Positions 27,309 to 35,673 of a stretch of DNA of 64,000 bases are shown piece by piece (position 1 is the first letter of the stretch; each line of letters starts with the position of its first letter). The notes under the pieces were generated by a model. It was given only the letters and a program-made list of their open reading frames with translations, was not told the origin of the DNA and did not search any database. The translations under genes and the position numbers were made by a program. The stretch lies in the NCBI RefSeq assembly GCF_040530035.1, contig NZ_JBEWCD010000003.1, positions 840,192 to 904,191 on the forward strand, written 5' to 3'. This stretch comes from Roseibium sp. HPY-6. Its GTDB lineage: Bacteria > Pseudomonadota > Alphaproteobacteria > Rhizobiales > Stappiaceae.

Positions 27309-27863
27309 TCATTCATTCGAAATCAGCGTGGACTCGAGCGCACCCAGCAAGCGGACCAATGAAGGTTTGATTCTCTCCGCGTCGGCGGGGCTGAGGGCGG
27401 AAAGCAATTTGTCTTCGTGGTCCTGGGCCTCTTCGACGAGACGTTCGCTCAGAGCCTGACCTTCGCTGGTCAGATAGACCCGTACGCGCCTGCCATCCCC
27501 CTGATCGCTTCTACGCGCAACCAATCCCCGCTTTTCCATCTGATCAACGATGCGGGTCATGCGGGACTGTTCCATAAGGGAAAATCGCGCCAGCTGCGTG
27601 ATCATAAGGCCATCCTGATCGAACAGACAGGCAAGCACGCGCCATTCGGGAACACGCAGGCCGAGTTCACGCACGCGCGCATGAAACTGGTGGCTGGCTG
27701 CTTCGCTGGAGGCCGCCAGCAGATAAAGCAAATATGAAGAAACGAATTTTCCCGGTGCCTGTGCCAATGAGTGTCCCCGACGTGAGCGATTATGTTCAAG
27801 GCTCTTGTGCCAACCCGCAATCCTGAAATGCTTCATCGGATCGTGGTCTCGCTTATCAGGCAT
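27309..27863 (-). CDS. MarR-family transcriptional regulator
   Basis: Winged-helix regulator of about 184 residues. Core segments are RVPEWRVLACLFDQDGLMITQLARFSLMEQSRMTRIVDQMEKRGLVARRSD followed by the wing GRRVRVYLT. There is a longer N-terminus than usual (about 60 residues), so ATG at 27863 (GAGGG upstream) or a later ATG at 27836 are both possible. It is transcribed away from the ring-hydroxylating dioxygenase operon and is the best candidate to bind the 16-bp palindrome in that operon's promoter. Confidence 0.9.
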   Translation of the reverse strand: MPDKRDHDPMKHFRIAGWHKSLEHNRSRRGHSLAQAPGKFVSSYLLYLLAASSEAASHQFHARVRELGLRVPEWRVLACLFDQDGLMITQLARFSLMEQSRMTRIVDQMEKRGLVARRSDQGDGRRVRVYLTSEGQALSERLVEEAQDHEDKLLSALSPADAERIKPSLVRLLGALESTLISNE

Positions 27864-28055
27864 CGACCACATCCCTCATCCGGAGGAGCTGCGCTGGCAG
27901 CGTATCGAAGGATAGGTCAAAAAGTCAGCACCTGCGGCCCAACCTTCGATACGGGCCTTGCCGGTCCGGCTCAGAATGAGGGTTTGGTCTGACGCGTTGA
28001 AATACCTGCGAAACCGTTTTTCGTTTAGCCCGGAATATTTCGGAAAAAAAGAGGC

Positions 28056-28084
28056 TTGACTCAATTTATATGAAATTTCATATT
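28056..28084 (+). promoter_or_regulatory. Promoter of the dioxygenase operon
   Basis: TTGACT (28056-28061) and CATATT (28079-28084) are separated by 17 bases, pointing at the reductase gene whose GTG start is 22 bp downstream of the -10. The palindrome at 28068-28083 covers the spacer and -10, an arrangement suited to repression. Confidence 0.6.
28068..28083. promoter_or_regulatory. 16-bp perfect palindromic operator
   Basis: ATATGAAATTTCATAT is a perfect dyad. It overlaps the candidate -10 of the dioxygenase operon and is about 200 bp from the divergent MarR gene. A near copy (14 of 16 bases) occurs at 37119-37134 upstream of the TRAP transporter. Size and symmetry fit a MarR dimer site. 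Confidence 0.65.
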
Positions 28085-28105
28085 TTATGGAGAGGAGGGA
28101 CGCCG

Positions 28106-29038
28106 GTGAAACTTGTTCTTGAAAGTGTCGAACCGGAAACGGAAGCGATCCGTGTTTTCAGGTTTCGCGAACAGGCGGGCGGAAGGCTGCCGGGGTACGA
28201 GCCGGGCGCGCATATCGATTTCGATCTCGGTGCGCCAGGCACCCGTAGCTATTCTCTGATCGACTGGCCTGATGCGTCGCAACTTTACACGATCGCAGTT
28301 CAGCGGGAAGACGACGGCACGGGCGGATCAAAGGCGATGCACGCGCTTTCCCTTGGCGATGAAGTTTCTGCGTCCGGTCCCAAGAATGATTTCCGGCTTG
28401 TTGAAAACGCGCCCCACACTCTGCTTTTGGCGGGCGGCATTGGCATCACGCCCCTGATATCTATGGCAACGCAATTGCAGTCCACCGGCAGGTCGTTCAA
28501 GCTTCATTATTGCGCCCGGACTGAGGAGCGGATGGGGTTCGCGGAAGCCCTGAAGACTGCGTTCGGGAGCGCTGTCACGCTGTATTTTGACGACCGGTCC
28601 CCACTTGACCTTTCGAAGCTGTTGAACGAGCAGGAAACGGGCACGCATCTTTATGTGTGCGGGCCCAGAGGCATGATCGATGCGGCGCGAGCAGCAGCTT
28701 CGCAGGCCGGCATTGCGGATGATGCGGTGCATGTCGAGCTTTTCAATTCACCTGAGAAATCGGCCGAAGAGTCATCATTTGAAGTCGAGGTCCACGGCAC
28801 CGGCCAGGTTGTGTCTGTGGCACCGGACCAGACGATCATCGAAGCGCTCGAAGCAGCCGGCCTGGACGTCATGTACGATTGCCAGCGCGGCGATTGCGGC
28901 ATCTGCCAAACTGATGTGGTCAGTGGTGAGCCCGATCACCGCGATGTCGTCCTGTCCGATGCTGAAAAAGCATCCGGCAAGGTCATGCAGATCTGTGTCA
29001 GCCGAGCAAAATCAGCCCGTCTGGTACTTGATCTGTAA
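28106..29038 (+). CDS. Dioxygenase reductase: FMN/NAD domain with C-terminal [2Fe-2S] ferredoxin
   Basis: Electron-transfer protein of about 310 residues, phthalate-dioxygenase-reductase type. The N-terminal flavin domain has RSYSLIDWPD, the NAD domain has LLAGGIGITPLISMA near residue 110, and the ferredoxin domain carries CQRGDCGIC plus a later cysteine in MQICVSR. It passes electrons from NADH to the Rieske oxygenase encoded next. The longest frame begins at 28070 inside the operator; I chose GTG at 28106, which has AGAGGAGGG upstream. First gene of the operon. Confidence 0.92.
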   Translation: MKLVLESVEPETEAIRVFRFREQAGGRLPGYEPGAHIDFDLGAPGTRSYSLIDWPDASQLYTIAVQREDDGTGGSKAMHALSLGDEVSASGPKNDFRLVENAPHTLLLAGGIGITPLISMATQLQSTGRSFKLHYCARTEERMGFAEALKTAFGSAVTLYFDDRSPLDLSKLLNEQETGTHLYVCGPRGMIDAARAAASQAGIADDAVHVELFNSPEKSAEESSFEVEVHGTGQVVSVAPDQTIIEALEAAGLDVMYDCQRGDCGICQTDVVSGEPDHRDVVLSDAEKASGKVMQICVSRAKSARLVLDL

Positions 29039-29081
29039 TCGCCACAAACGTTGAGGGTCCCAGACCGGAGGAGGAGCCAGC

Positions 29082-30392
29082 ATGCGGACAGCCAGCGAAA
29101 TCACCGCGATGTTCACCGGACCGCAGGTGCACCGGGACGTTTACACGAGCCCGGAAATCTACCGGTTGGAGATGAAGCATCTCTTTGCGAACACTTGGGT
29201 GTTCGTTGGTCATGAAAGCCAGACACCGAACAAGGGGGACTATTTCACGACCCAGATCGGCGATCAGCCGGTCATCCAGGTTCGTCACTCCGACGGTGAG
29301 ATTTACGTCCTCTTCAATCGGTGCCCGCACAAGGGCACGAAGATAGCGATCGACAGAGAGGGAAACACCGGAAAATTCTTCCGTTGCCCCTATCACGCCT
29401 GGTCCTTCAAGACCAATGGCTGCCTGCTCGCGATCCCCTTGAAGAAGGGCTACGAGGATACCGGGTTTTCGGAAAGCGAGAGCGCCAAGGGCATGACCCC
29501 CGTCGGTGCTGTCCGCAACTATCGAGGCTTTGTCTTTGCCCGCCTCGCGCCAGAGGGAATAGGATTTGAGGATTATTTCGGCGACAGCCTGAGTTCCATC
29601 GACAACATGGTCGACCGGTCGCCGGAAGGGCGGCTCGAAATCGCCGGGCCGCCGCTGCGCTACATGCACAAGTGCAACTGGAAAATGCTGGTTGAGAACC
29701 AGACGGACACCTGTCACCCGATGGTTGCGCATGAAAGTTCCGCTGGGACGGCTGTGAACATCTGGGAGGAGATGGGCAATCCGGAACCGCGCCCGCCTGC
29801 GATGGAGATCATCGCTCCGTTCATGTCGCCTTACGAGTTTTTCGAGAAGATGGGGATACGCACGTGGCCGAACGGTCACGGGCACACGGGCGTCCACCAC
29901 TCGATCCATTCGGATTATTCCGCCATCCCGGGATATTTCGATGCCTTGTCAGAGGCCTATGGCGAAGAGCGTGCCAAGTCGATCCTTGACGAGAACCGGC
30001 ACAACACGGTGTATTTCCCGAACATCATGATTAAGGGTCCGATCCAGCAGTTGCGCAATTTCATACCGCTCGGACCCGACAAGACATTGGTGGAAAGCTA
30101 CATCTACCGGCTCGTCGGCGCGCCGGACCAGCTTCTCGCACGCACGGCCATGTACAACCGGATGATCAATGCTCCGACCTCCATCGTGGGTCATGACGAC
30201 CTTGAAATGTACGAGCGGGCCCAGGAAGGGCTGATGTCGAATGGCATGGAATGGGTCAACGTCCAGCGCCTCAGGACCGAAGCGGAGGATTTCTCACAGG
30301 AAACTGTCGAGAACGGGACGACAGAACGTCAGATGCGCAATCAGTTCGACGCCTGGGTGAAATTCATGACTGTCTCTATGGAGGGGGCGTGA
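29082..30392 (+). CDS. Aromatic-ring-hydroxylating dioxygenase, alpha subunit
   Basis: Catalytic oxygenase of 436 residues. The Rieske [2Fe-2S] site is C81-x-H83 and C102-x2-H105. The mononuclear iron site shows N206-x2-D209-x2-H212-x4-H217. The family adds O2 across an aromatic or unsaturated ring to give a cis-dihydrodiol, or demethylates. ATG follows AGGAGGAGCCAGC. Its stop overlaps the beta subunit start (TGATG). Substrate unknown; the adjacent acyl-CoA ligase and SDR fit an aromatic carboxylic acid. Confidence 0.92.
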   Translation: MRTASEITAMFTGPQVHRDVYTSPEIYRLEMKHLFANTWVFVGHESQTPNKGDYFTTQIGDQPVIQVRHSDGEIYVLFNRCPHKGTKIAIDREGNTGKFFRCPYHAWSFKTNGCLLAIPLKKGYEDTGFSESESAKGMTPVGAVRNYRGFVFARLAPEGIGFEDYFGDSLSSIDNMVDRSPEGRLEIAGPPLRYMHKCNWKMLVENQTDTCHPMVAHESSAGTAVNIWEEMGNPEPRPPAMEIIAPFMSPYEFFEKMGIRTWPNGHGHTGVHHSIHSDYSAIPGYFDALSEAYGEERAKSILDENRHNTVYFPNIMIKGPIQQLRNFIPLGPDKTLVESYIYRLVGAPDQLLARTAMYNRMINAPTSIVGHDDLEMYERAQEGLMSNGMEWVNVQRLRTEAEDFSQETVENGTTERQMRNQFDAWVKFMTVSMEGA

Positions 30393-30865
30393 TGGCATTT
30401 TCGAAAGACCAGGTCATCGACTTCATCTACAACGAGGCGCGCATGCTCGACGAGGGCCGCTATGACGAGTGGCTGTCGCTCTGGCTGGAAGACGGGCACT
30501 ACTGGATGCCGCTCGATTACAAGCAGACGGACCCGCATCTGGTGACGTCCTTGCTTTATGAGGACATGTTCATGCTGCGCCTGCGTGTCGAGCGCCTGAA
30601 TGGCGCCAGGACCTTCAGCCAGAAGCCCAAAAGCCGTTGCCATCATGTCATTCAGCGTCCTTTTGTCGACGAGATGACCGAAGACAGGATCGTCACCAAC
30701 ACGTCCATGCACTATGTGGAAACCCGGCTTGATGAACAGTTCTTGCTGGCGTTGACCGCGGTCCATGAACTCGCCGTTGTCGATGGCGCTCTGCGGATCG
30801 CCAACAAACGCGTCGACATTCTCAACAGCGATGCCGCTTTCGGCAATATCCAGTTGCTGCCATGA
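30392..30865 (+). CDS. Aromatic-ring-hydroxylating dioxygenase, beta subunit
   Basis: Small structural subunit of 157 residues (SnoaL-like cone fold). It opens with VIDFIYNEARMLDEGRYDEWLSLW, typical of dioxygenase beta subunits, and contains a RVERL..GARTF stretch before SRCHHVIQRP. A longer frame from 30251 lies inside the alpha gene and is rejected. It overlaps alpha by one base and the ligase gene by four. Confidence 0.9.
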   Translation: MAFSKDQVIDFIYNEARMLDEGRYDEWLSLWLEDGHYWMPLDYKQTDPHLVTSLLYEDMFMLRLRVERLNGARTFSQKPKSRCHHVIQRPFVDEMTEDRIVTNTSMHYVETRLDEQFLLALTAVHELAVVDGALRIANKRVDILNSDAAFGNIQLLP

Positions 30866-32475
30866 ACGCGTCTGCGCCTTCAACGGTCTATGAGATCTTC
30901 TCCGTGACGGCCCGTAAGTATCCCGACCGGCCTGTCCTGAACGTGTTGCCAGGGACGGCAGAAATCTACGATCTCGCGCCGGACGAGGTGACTTATGCAG
31001 ATGCGCTGGAACAGGTGGATCTGATCGCAAGGGAGTTGAAGGCTGCAGGTTATTCTGCGGGCATGCGCGTTGCCCTGCTTCTTGAAAACAGGCCTGCTTT
31101 CTTCCTGTACTGGCTCGCTGTAAACAGCATCGGCGGATCCGTCGTGCCGATCAATCCGGACCTGCGGTCCGCAGAGCTGGAATATCTGATCGGACACTCC
31201 GAACCCGCCTTGATCGTCGCGATCGCAAGCCGCCATCCGGAGCTTGAAACGGCAAGCAAATCAGCCGGCATGGATGTGCCGGTTATCGTACCCGGTGACA
31301 GATTGCCGGGACCACGCAGGGATGCGGTCGTCGCGCGGCCCCTGGAGGGTGAAGCCCGTGAAGCGGCCATTCTTTATACGTCCGGAACCACGGGCAAACC
31401 GAAGGGCTGCATTCTGCCGAATACCTATTTCCTGCTTGCAGGACATTGGTATGCAAATGTCGGCGGGTTGGCGAACCTGACTGACGCGGGCGAGCGCATG
31501 ATCACGCCGCTGCCGGTGTTCCACATGAACGCGATGGCCTATTCCTTCATGGCCATGGTCACCGTCGGCGGGTGCCTGACCGTTCTGGACCGCTTTCACC
31601 CGCGTGGATGGTGGTCGGATGTCGCAGCCTCCAAGGCGACATGCCTGCATTATCTCGGCGTGATGCCGTCCATGCTGATGAGCTTTGAACCGTCTCCTGC
31701 CGACCGCGCACATTCCGTCCGCTTCGGTTTTGGTGCGGGCGTCGACCCGAAGCTGCAGGTCGCGTTCGAAGAAAGGTTCGGCTTTCCGCTGGTCGAAGCC
31801 TGGGCCATGACCGAAACCGGAGCCGGTGCGGTGATCGCGGCATCAACAAAGGATCGCCTCGTCGCCCAGGCCAGCATCGGCAAACCGAAAGCGGAGGTCG
31901 AATGCCTGATCATCGACGACGAAGGGACACCATCAGAACGGGGGGAATTGCTGGTGCGCCGTGCTGGAAGCGAACCGCGCTACGGCTTTTTTTCCGAATA
32001 CTACAAGGACGCGGCCGCAACAGCGGAAGCCTGGGAGGGGGGATGGTTCCACACAGGCGACATCGTCAGGCGTACGCCGGACGGCAACATGTTCTTTGTC
32101 GATCGCAAGAAGAACGTCATCAGACGTTCAGGCGAGAACATCGCAGCGGTCGAGGTGGAGTCCATCCTCATGCGGCACCCGGAAATCAAGGCGGCTGGGG
32201 TCGCACCGGTTCCGGACCCCGTTCGCGGCGATGAAGTGTTTGCCTGCTTGAGCGTGAAAGACGCCACGCCTGCCAAGGCGGAGGCGATCACGCGTTGGTG
32301 CCTGGACCAGATGGCCTATTACAAGGCGCCGGGCTTTATCGCATTCGTCGATAAGCTGCCTCTGACGGCGACCCAGAAGATCCAGCGCGCCGCCCTGAAA
32401 GAAATGGCTGGGCGGCTTCTGCATGATCCGGATACTGTTGCAACAGGGCATTTGAAGAAACGGCAGGCCGGTTGA
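30862..32475 (+). CDS. Acyl-CoA synthetase (AMP-forming), ANL superfamily
   Basis: Ligase of 537 residues that activates a carboxylic acid to its CoA thioester with ATP. Core motif LYTSGTTGKPKG lies near residue 170. Later motifs are WFHTGDI, DRKKNVIRRSGENIAAVEVE and the C-terminal adenylation lysine in TATQKIQRAALK. The position after the oxygenase suggests CoA activation of the ring substrate or of a ring-derived acid. Start overlaps the beta subunit by ATGA; its stop overlaps the next ATG. Confidence 0.92.
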   Translation: MNASAPSTVYEIFSVTARKYPDRPVLNVLPGTAEIYDLAPDEVTYADALEQVDLIARELKAAGYSAGMRVALLLENRPAFFLYWLAVNSIGGSVVPINPDLRSAELEYLIGHSEPALIVAIASRHPELETASKSAGMDVPVIVPGDRLPGPRRDAVVARPLEGEAREAAILYTSGTTGKPKGCILPNTYFLLAGHWYANVGGLANLTDAGERMITPLPVFHMNAMAYSFMAMVTVGGCLTVLDRFHPRGWWSDVAASKATCLHYLGVMPSMLMSFEPSPADRAHSVRFGFGAGVDPKLQVAFEERFGFPLVEAWAMTETGAGAVIAASTKDRLVAQASIGKPKAEVECLIIDDEGTPSERGELLVRRAGSEPRYGFFSEYYKDAAATAEAWEGGWFHTGDIVRRTPDGNMFFVDRKKNVIRRSGENIAAVEVESILMRHPEIKAAGVAPVPDPVRGDEVFACLSVKDATPAKAEAITRWCLDQMAYYKAPGFIAFVDKLPLTATQKIQRAALKEMAGRLLHDPDTVATGHLKKRQAG

Positions 32476-33647
32476 TGGGACGACGCGCGGGTTATGATGG
32501 GGTTGCGGTTACCGCGCCGTTTTCGGCGCCGTATCAGCGCTATTCCATCGAAACCGCTCACTGGTGGATCGCAAAGGCACTGCGCGGCTCGCTTCAGGCC
32601 GCCGGCTTGAAGCCATCTGATCTGGACGGCTTCTCCGTTGCAAGTTTCACCCTGTTTCCGGACACGGCCGTTGGTCTGACCCAGCATCTCGGTCTCGTCC
32701 CCAGATGGCTTGATCATATCCCGATGGGCGGGGCCAGCGGTGTCGTGGCATTGCGTCGGGCCGCACGCGCTGTTCAGGCGGGCGATGCCGACATTGTCGC
32801 CTGTGTCGCCGGGGACACGAACCACATCGACAGCTTCCGCAACATGCTGTCGAGTTTTTCCCGTTTCGCCCAGGATGCCTCTTACCCCTATGGCTATGGT
32901 GGACCCAATGCCAATTTCGCGCTGCTCACGGATCGCTACATGCGCGAATACGGTGCAACCCGAGAGGATTTCGGCCGGATCTGCGTGGCGCAAAGAAAGA
33001 ATGCTCTGAAATATCCGCATGCGGTGATGAAAAAACCGCTGACGCTGGAAGATTATCTGGCGGCGCGGCCGATTGCTGACCCGATAGCCCTCTTTGACTG
33101 TGTGATGCCCTGCGCGGGCTCTGAAGCCTTTCTGGTCATGTCCGTCGAGGAAGCGATGAAGCGGGATCTGCCCTTCGCCACGATCGGCGGCACGATAGAG
33201 CGTCACAACGCCCATGCGGATGACCCGATCCAGCTGCGTGGCGGATGGACACTCGACAAGGACGAACTCTACGCCATGTCGGACTGCTCGCCGGAAGATA
33301 TCGATCTGCTGCAGACCTATGACGACTATCCCGTGATTTCCATGATGCAGATGGAAGACCTTGGCTTTTGTGAAAAGGGCGAGGGCCCGGACTTTGTCAG
33401 GCGGAAGGATCTGACTGTCGATGGGGATTTCCCCCACAACACGTCCGGTGGCCAATTGTCCGCTGGCCAGGCTGGCGCTGCGGGTGGCTTTCTGGGGCTC
33501 GTAGAAGCGCTCCGTCAGGTGACCGGGACAGCAGGAGACACACAGGTGACCAACGCCCGTGTTGCGATGGTATCCGGCTTCGGCATGATCAACTATGACC
33601 GCGGCGTCTGCAGCAGCGCTGCGATCCTGAAATCCGGAAGCGCATAA
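32475..33647 (+). CDS. Thiolase-fold protein lacking the usual nucleophilic cysteine
   Basis: Protein of 390 residues in the SCP2-thiolase/Ltp2-like branch. Where catalytic thiolases carry the nucleophile cysteine, the sequence reads MGGASGVVAL (about residues 84-93), with no Cys. The usual His-containing G-H-P motif near the C-terminus is replaced by LSAGQAGAAGG. A cysteine remains in DRGVCSS. Together with the DUF35 protein next door this resembles Ltp2-ChsH2-type retro-aldolases rather than a true beta-ketothiolase. ATG at 32475 overlaps the ligase stop by one base. Confidence 0.85.
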   Translation: MGRRAGYDGVAVTAPFSAPYQRYSIETAHWWIAKALRGSLQAAGLKPSDLDGFSVASFTLFPDTAVGLTQHLGLVPRWLDHIPMGGASGVVALRRAARAVQAGDADIVACVAGDTNHIDSFRNMLSSFSRFAQDASYPYGYGGPNANFALLTDRYMREYGATREDFGRICVAQRKNALKYPHAVMKKPLTLEDYLAARPIADPIALFDCVMPCAGSEAFLVMSVEEAMKRDLPFATIGGTIERHNAHADDPIQLRGGWTLDKDELYAMSDCSPEDIDLLQTYDDYPVISMMQMEDLGFCEKGEGPDFVRRKDLTVDGDFPHNTSGGQLSAGQAGAAGGFLGLVEALRQVTGTAGDTQVTNARVAMVSGFGMINYDRGVCSSAAILKSGSA

Positions 33648-34903
33648 TGACAAAGCCGCTCCAGCCTCCACCCAAAAAGAACCCTCAGAAACGGTCACAA
33701 TCACCGACGCGACCACCCGAAACACGATCGCGCGCAGCACTGGGTCTGAGCGCTGCGGCCGCGGAAGGCCGCTTTGCGTTGCAGGTGTGCCAGGAGTGTT
33801 TCGCTGTTCAATACCCGGCGCGCGATGTTTGCCGGGCGTGCCTCTCGCCGGAACTCGTGTGGCAGGACCAGTCGCCTTCGGGCACCCTCTTGGCCGAAAC
33901 AACGGTTCGAACGTCGACGAAACTCTATTTCCGCGACCGGACGCCATGGCGCATGGGCTCGGTTCAACTGGACGCCGGGCCAGTCGTTCTCTGCCATGTG
34001 CATGGCGATTGCCAGAGCGGCGGCAAGGTCACCCTTCTCAATCGCCTCGATGCGGCCGGGCAAGGTGTACTGCTGGCCATGCCCGAAGAAAGGACGGATC
34101 ACATGGAAGACGACCCGCAGCTGCGTGCGTTGTCCGCTGACCCCAAGCACCGCCGTATCCTTGTGACGGACTTGCGCAATCCCAACACGCCCGCGCTGGT
34201 CAACGCCCTTCTTGATGCCGGAGCTGCAACGGTCTTCGTCGGAGAATCGGAAAGCTGGCGCCCTCATGACAATCGGCATGCTCTGGCGGATCTTGAGAAT
34301 GTGGAAATACTTCCGCTGGATGTAACCGATGTGGCATCGGTTCAAAAACTTGCCGGCGAGATCGGCGGAAAGACGGATATTCTGATCAACACAGCGCGCT
34401 TTGTCCGTCCCGGCGGTGTTCTGGAGCGCGGTGACACGGCCTTTGCACGAGAGGAGATGGAGACCAATTACCTCGGTCTCATGCGCATGGCACAGGCCTT
34501 CGGGCCTGGAATGTGTGCGCGCACCGGTGACGGCATCAATTCCGCGGTGGCCTGGGTCAATATCCTGTCCGTGCATGCCCTTTCCAACGCACCGGAGTTT
34601 GGCTGCTTTACCGCTTCCAATGCGGCGGCCTACTCGCTCAGCCAGTCTTTGCGCGGGGAATTCAGAGGATCGGGCCTGCGCGTCATGAACGTCTTCACCG
34701 GACCGACCGATGACGAATGGCACCAGGCTTTGCCACCGCCCAAAGTGTCCGCTGTCGCAATGGCACGGTCGGTGGTGTCAGGACTGCAGCAGGGGCTGGA
34801 AGACGTCTGGTGCGGGGATGTCGCCAAGGAAATTCGGGATCGCTGGCGGCGCGATCCGAAGGTCCTCGAACGCGAACTCACTCAAGGAGGCGAAGGCGCA
34901 TGA
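33647..34903 (+). CDS. DUF35 zinc-ribbon/OB-fold fused to a degenerate SDR domain
   Basis: Fusion protein of 418 residues. The N-terminal 30 residues are proline/arginine rich. Residues 41-150 are a DUF35-like module with zinc-ribbon cysteines C48, C51, C62 and C65. Residues 170-400 align by pattern to a short-chain dehydrogenase, but three hallmarks are lost: the glycine-rich TGxxxGxG reads VTDLRNPNTP, NNAG reads INTAR, and the catalytic YxxxK reads F321-TAS-N325 (S308 is retained). The DUF35 part probably partners the thiolase-fold protein upstream; the SDR part is likely structural or binding. Start overlaps the thiolase stop (TAATG). Confidence 0.85.
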   Translation: MTKPLQPPPKKNPQKRSQSPTRPPETRSRAALGLSAAAAEGRFALQVCQECFAVQYPARDVCRACLSPELVWQDQSPSGTLLAETTVRTSTKLYFRDRTPWRMGSVQLDAGPVVLCHVHGDCQSGGKVTLLNRLDAAGQGVLLAMPEERTDHMEDDPQLRALSADPKHRRILVTDLRNPNTPALVNALLDAGAATVFVGESESWRPHDNRHALADLENVEILPLDVTDVASVQKLAGEIGGKTDILINTARFVRPGGVLERGDTAFAREEMETNYLGLMRMAQAFGPGMCARTGDGINSAVAWVNILSVHALSNAPEFGCFTASNAAAYSLSQSLRGEFRGSGLRVMNVFTGPTDDEWHQALPPPKVSAVAMARSVVSGLQQGLEDVWCGDVAKEIRDRWRRDPKVLERELTQGGEGA

Positions 34904-35673
34904 CCGTCCTCGACGCTCTGGTTTCCGGCCTGTCTTCCGGCGCGGTCGAGATTATCGATCTCACGCACACACTCGACCCGGATTTCCCGGTCATCGTCTT
35001 GCCGCCGGAGTTCGGCCAGTGCGCGCGCTTCCGGATGGAGGAAGTCAGTGCTTATGACCACCGGGGGCCGGCCTGGAAATGGCACAATATCTCCATGTCG
35101 GAACACACTGGTACGCATTTCGATGCGCCCTCGCACTGGATTTCCGGGAAGGATGTGGCGCGTGGCTCTGTTGATGAAATTCCGCCCGAAGCCTTTGTTG
35201 GCCCGGCAGTGGTGATCGATTGTTCCAATGCGGTGCGCGCGAACGAGGATTTTGAGCTGACACCCGACGTGATCGCAGCCTTTGAAGCCGACCACGGCCG
35301 CATTCCGGCGGACAGCTGGGTGCTCATGAGAACCGACTGGTCCAAGCGCCGCGGCGCTGATTATCTGAACATGCGCGATGACGGTCCGCATTCGCCAGGC
35401 CCGACGCCGGAGGGCATCCGCTTCCTGATCGAGGAACGCGACATTCGGGGCTTCGGAACGGAAACGATTGGCACTGATGCGGGTCAGGGAGCCCATTACG
35501 CGCCGCCTTACCCGGCCCACTACTTCTTGCACGGGGCCGGCAAATACGGCCTGCAATGTCTCAACAACCTGGATCAGTTGCCTGCGACCGGAGCGGTCCT
35601 GATGGCAGCTCCCCTGAAAATCAAGAACGGAACCGGCAGCCCGCTCCGCGTTCTGGCGATGGTGAGCAAATGA
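34900..35673 (+). CDS. Cyclase-family metallohydrolase (second paralogue)
   Basis: Hydrolase of 257 residues with metal motif H69-TGT-H73-F-D75-AP-S-H79-W. It shares long blocks with the gene at 4333-5124, such as WVLMRTDW, GPHSPGPTP, IGTDAGQ and AAPLKI. ATG at 34900 overlaps the preceding gene by ATGA; a longer frame from 34717 is inside it. It may open a ring or hydrolyse an amide or lactam in the pathway. Confidence 0.9.
   Translation: MTVLDALVSGLSSGAVEIIDLTHTLDPDFPVIVLPPEFGQCARFRMEEVSAYDHRGPAWKWHNISMSEHTGTHFDAPSHWISGKDVARGSVDEIPPEAFVGPAVVIDCSNAVRANEDFELTPDVIAAFEADHGRIPADSWVLMRTDWSKRRGADYLNMRDDGPHSPGPTPEGIRFLIEERDIRGFGTETIGTDAGQGAHYAPPYPAHYFLHGAGKYGLQCLNNLDQLPATGAVLMAAPLKIKNGTGSPLRVLAMVSK

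Noticed and set aside
32319..33947. Leftward frame of about 542 codons
   Set aside because: Spans the ends of three overlapping plus-strand genes; no domain character and incompatible with the operon.
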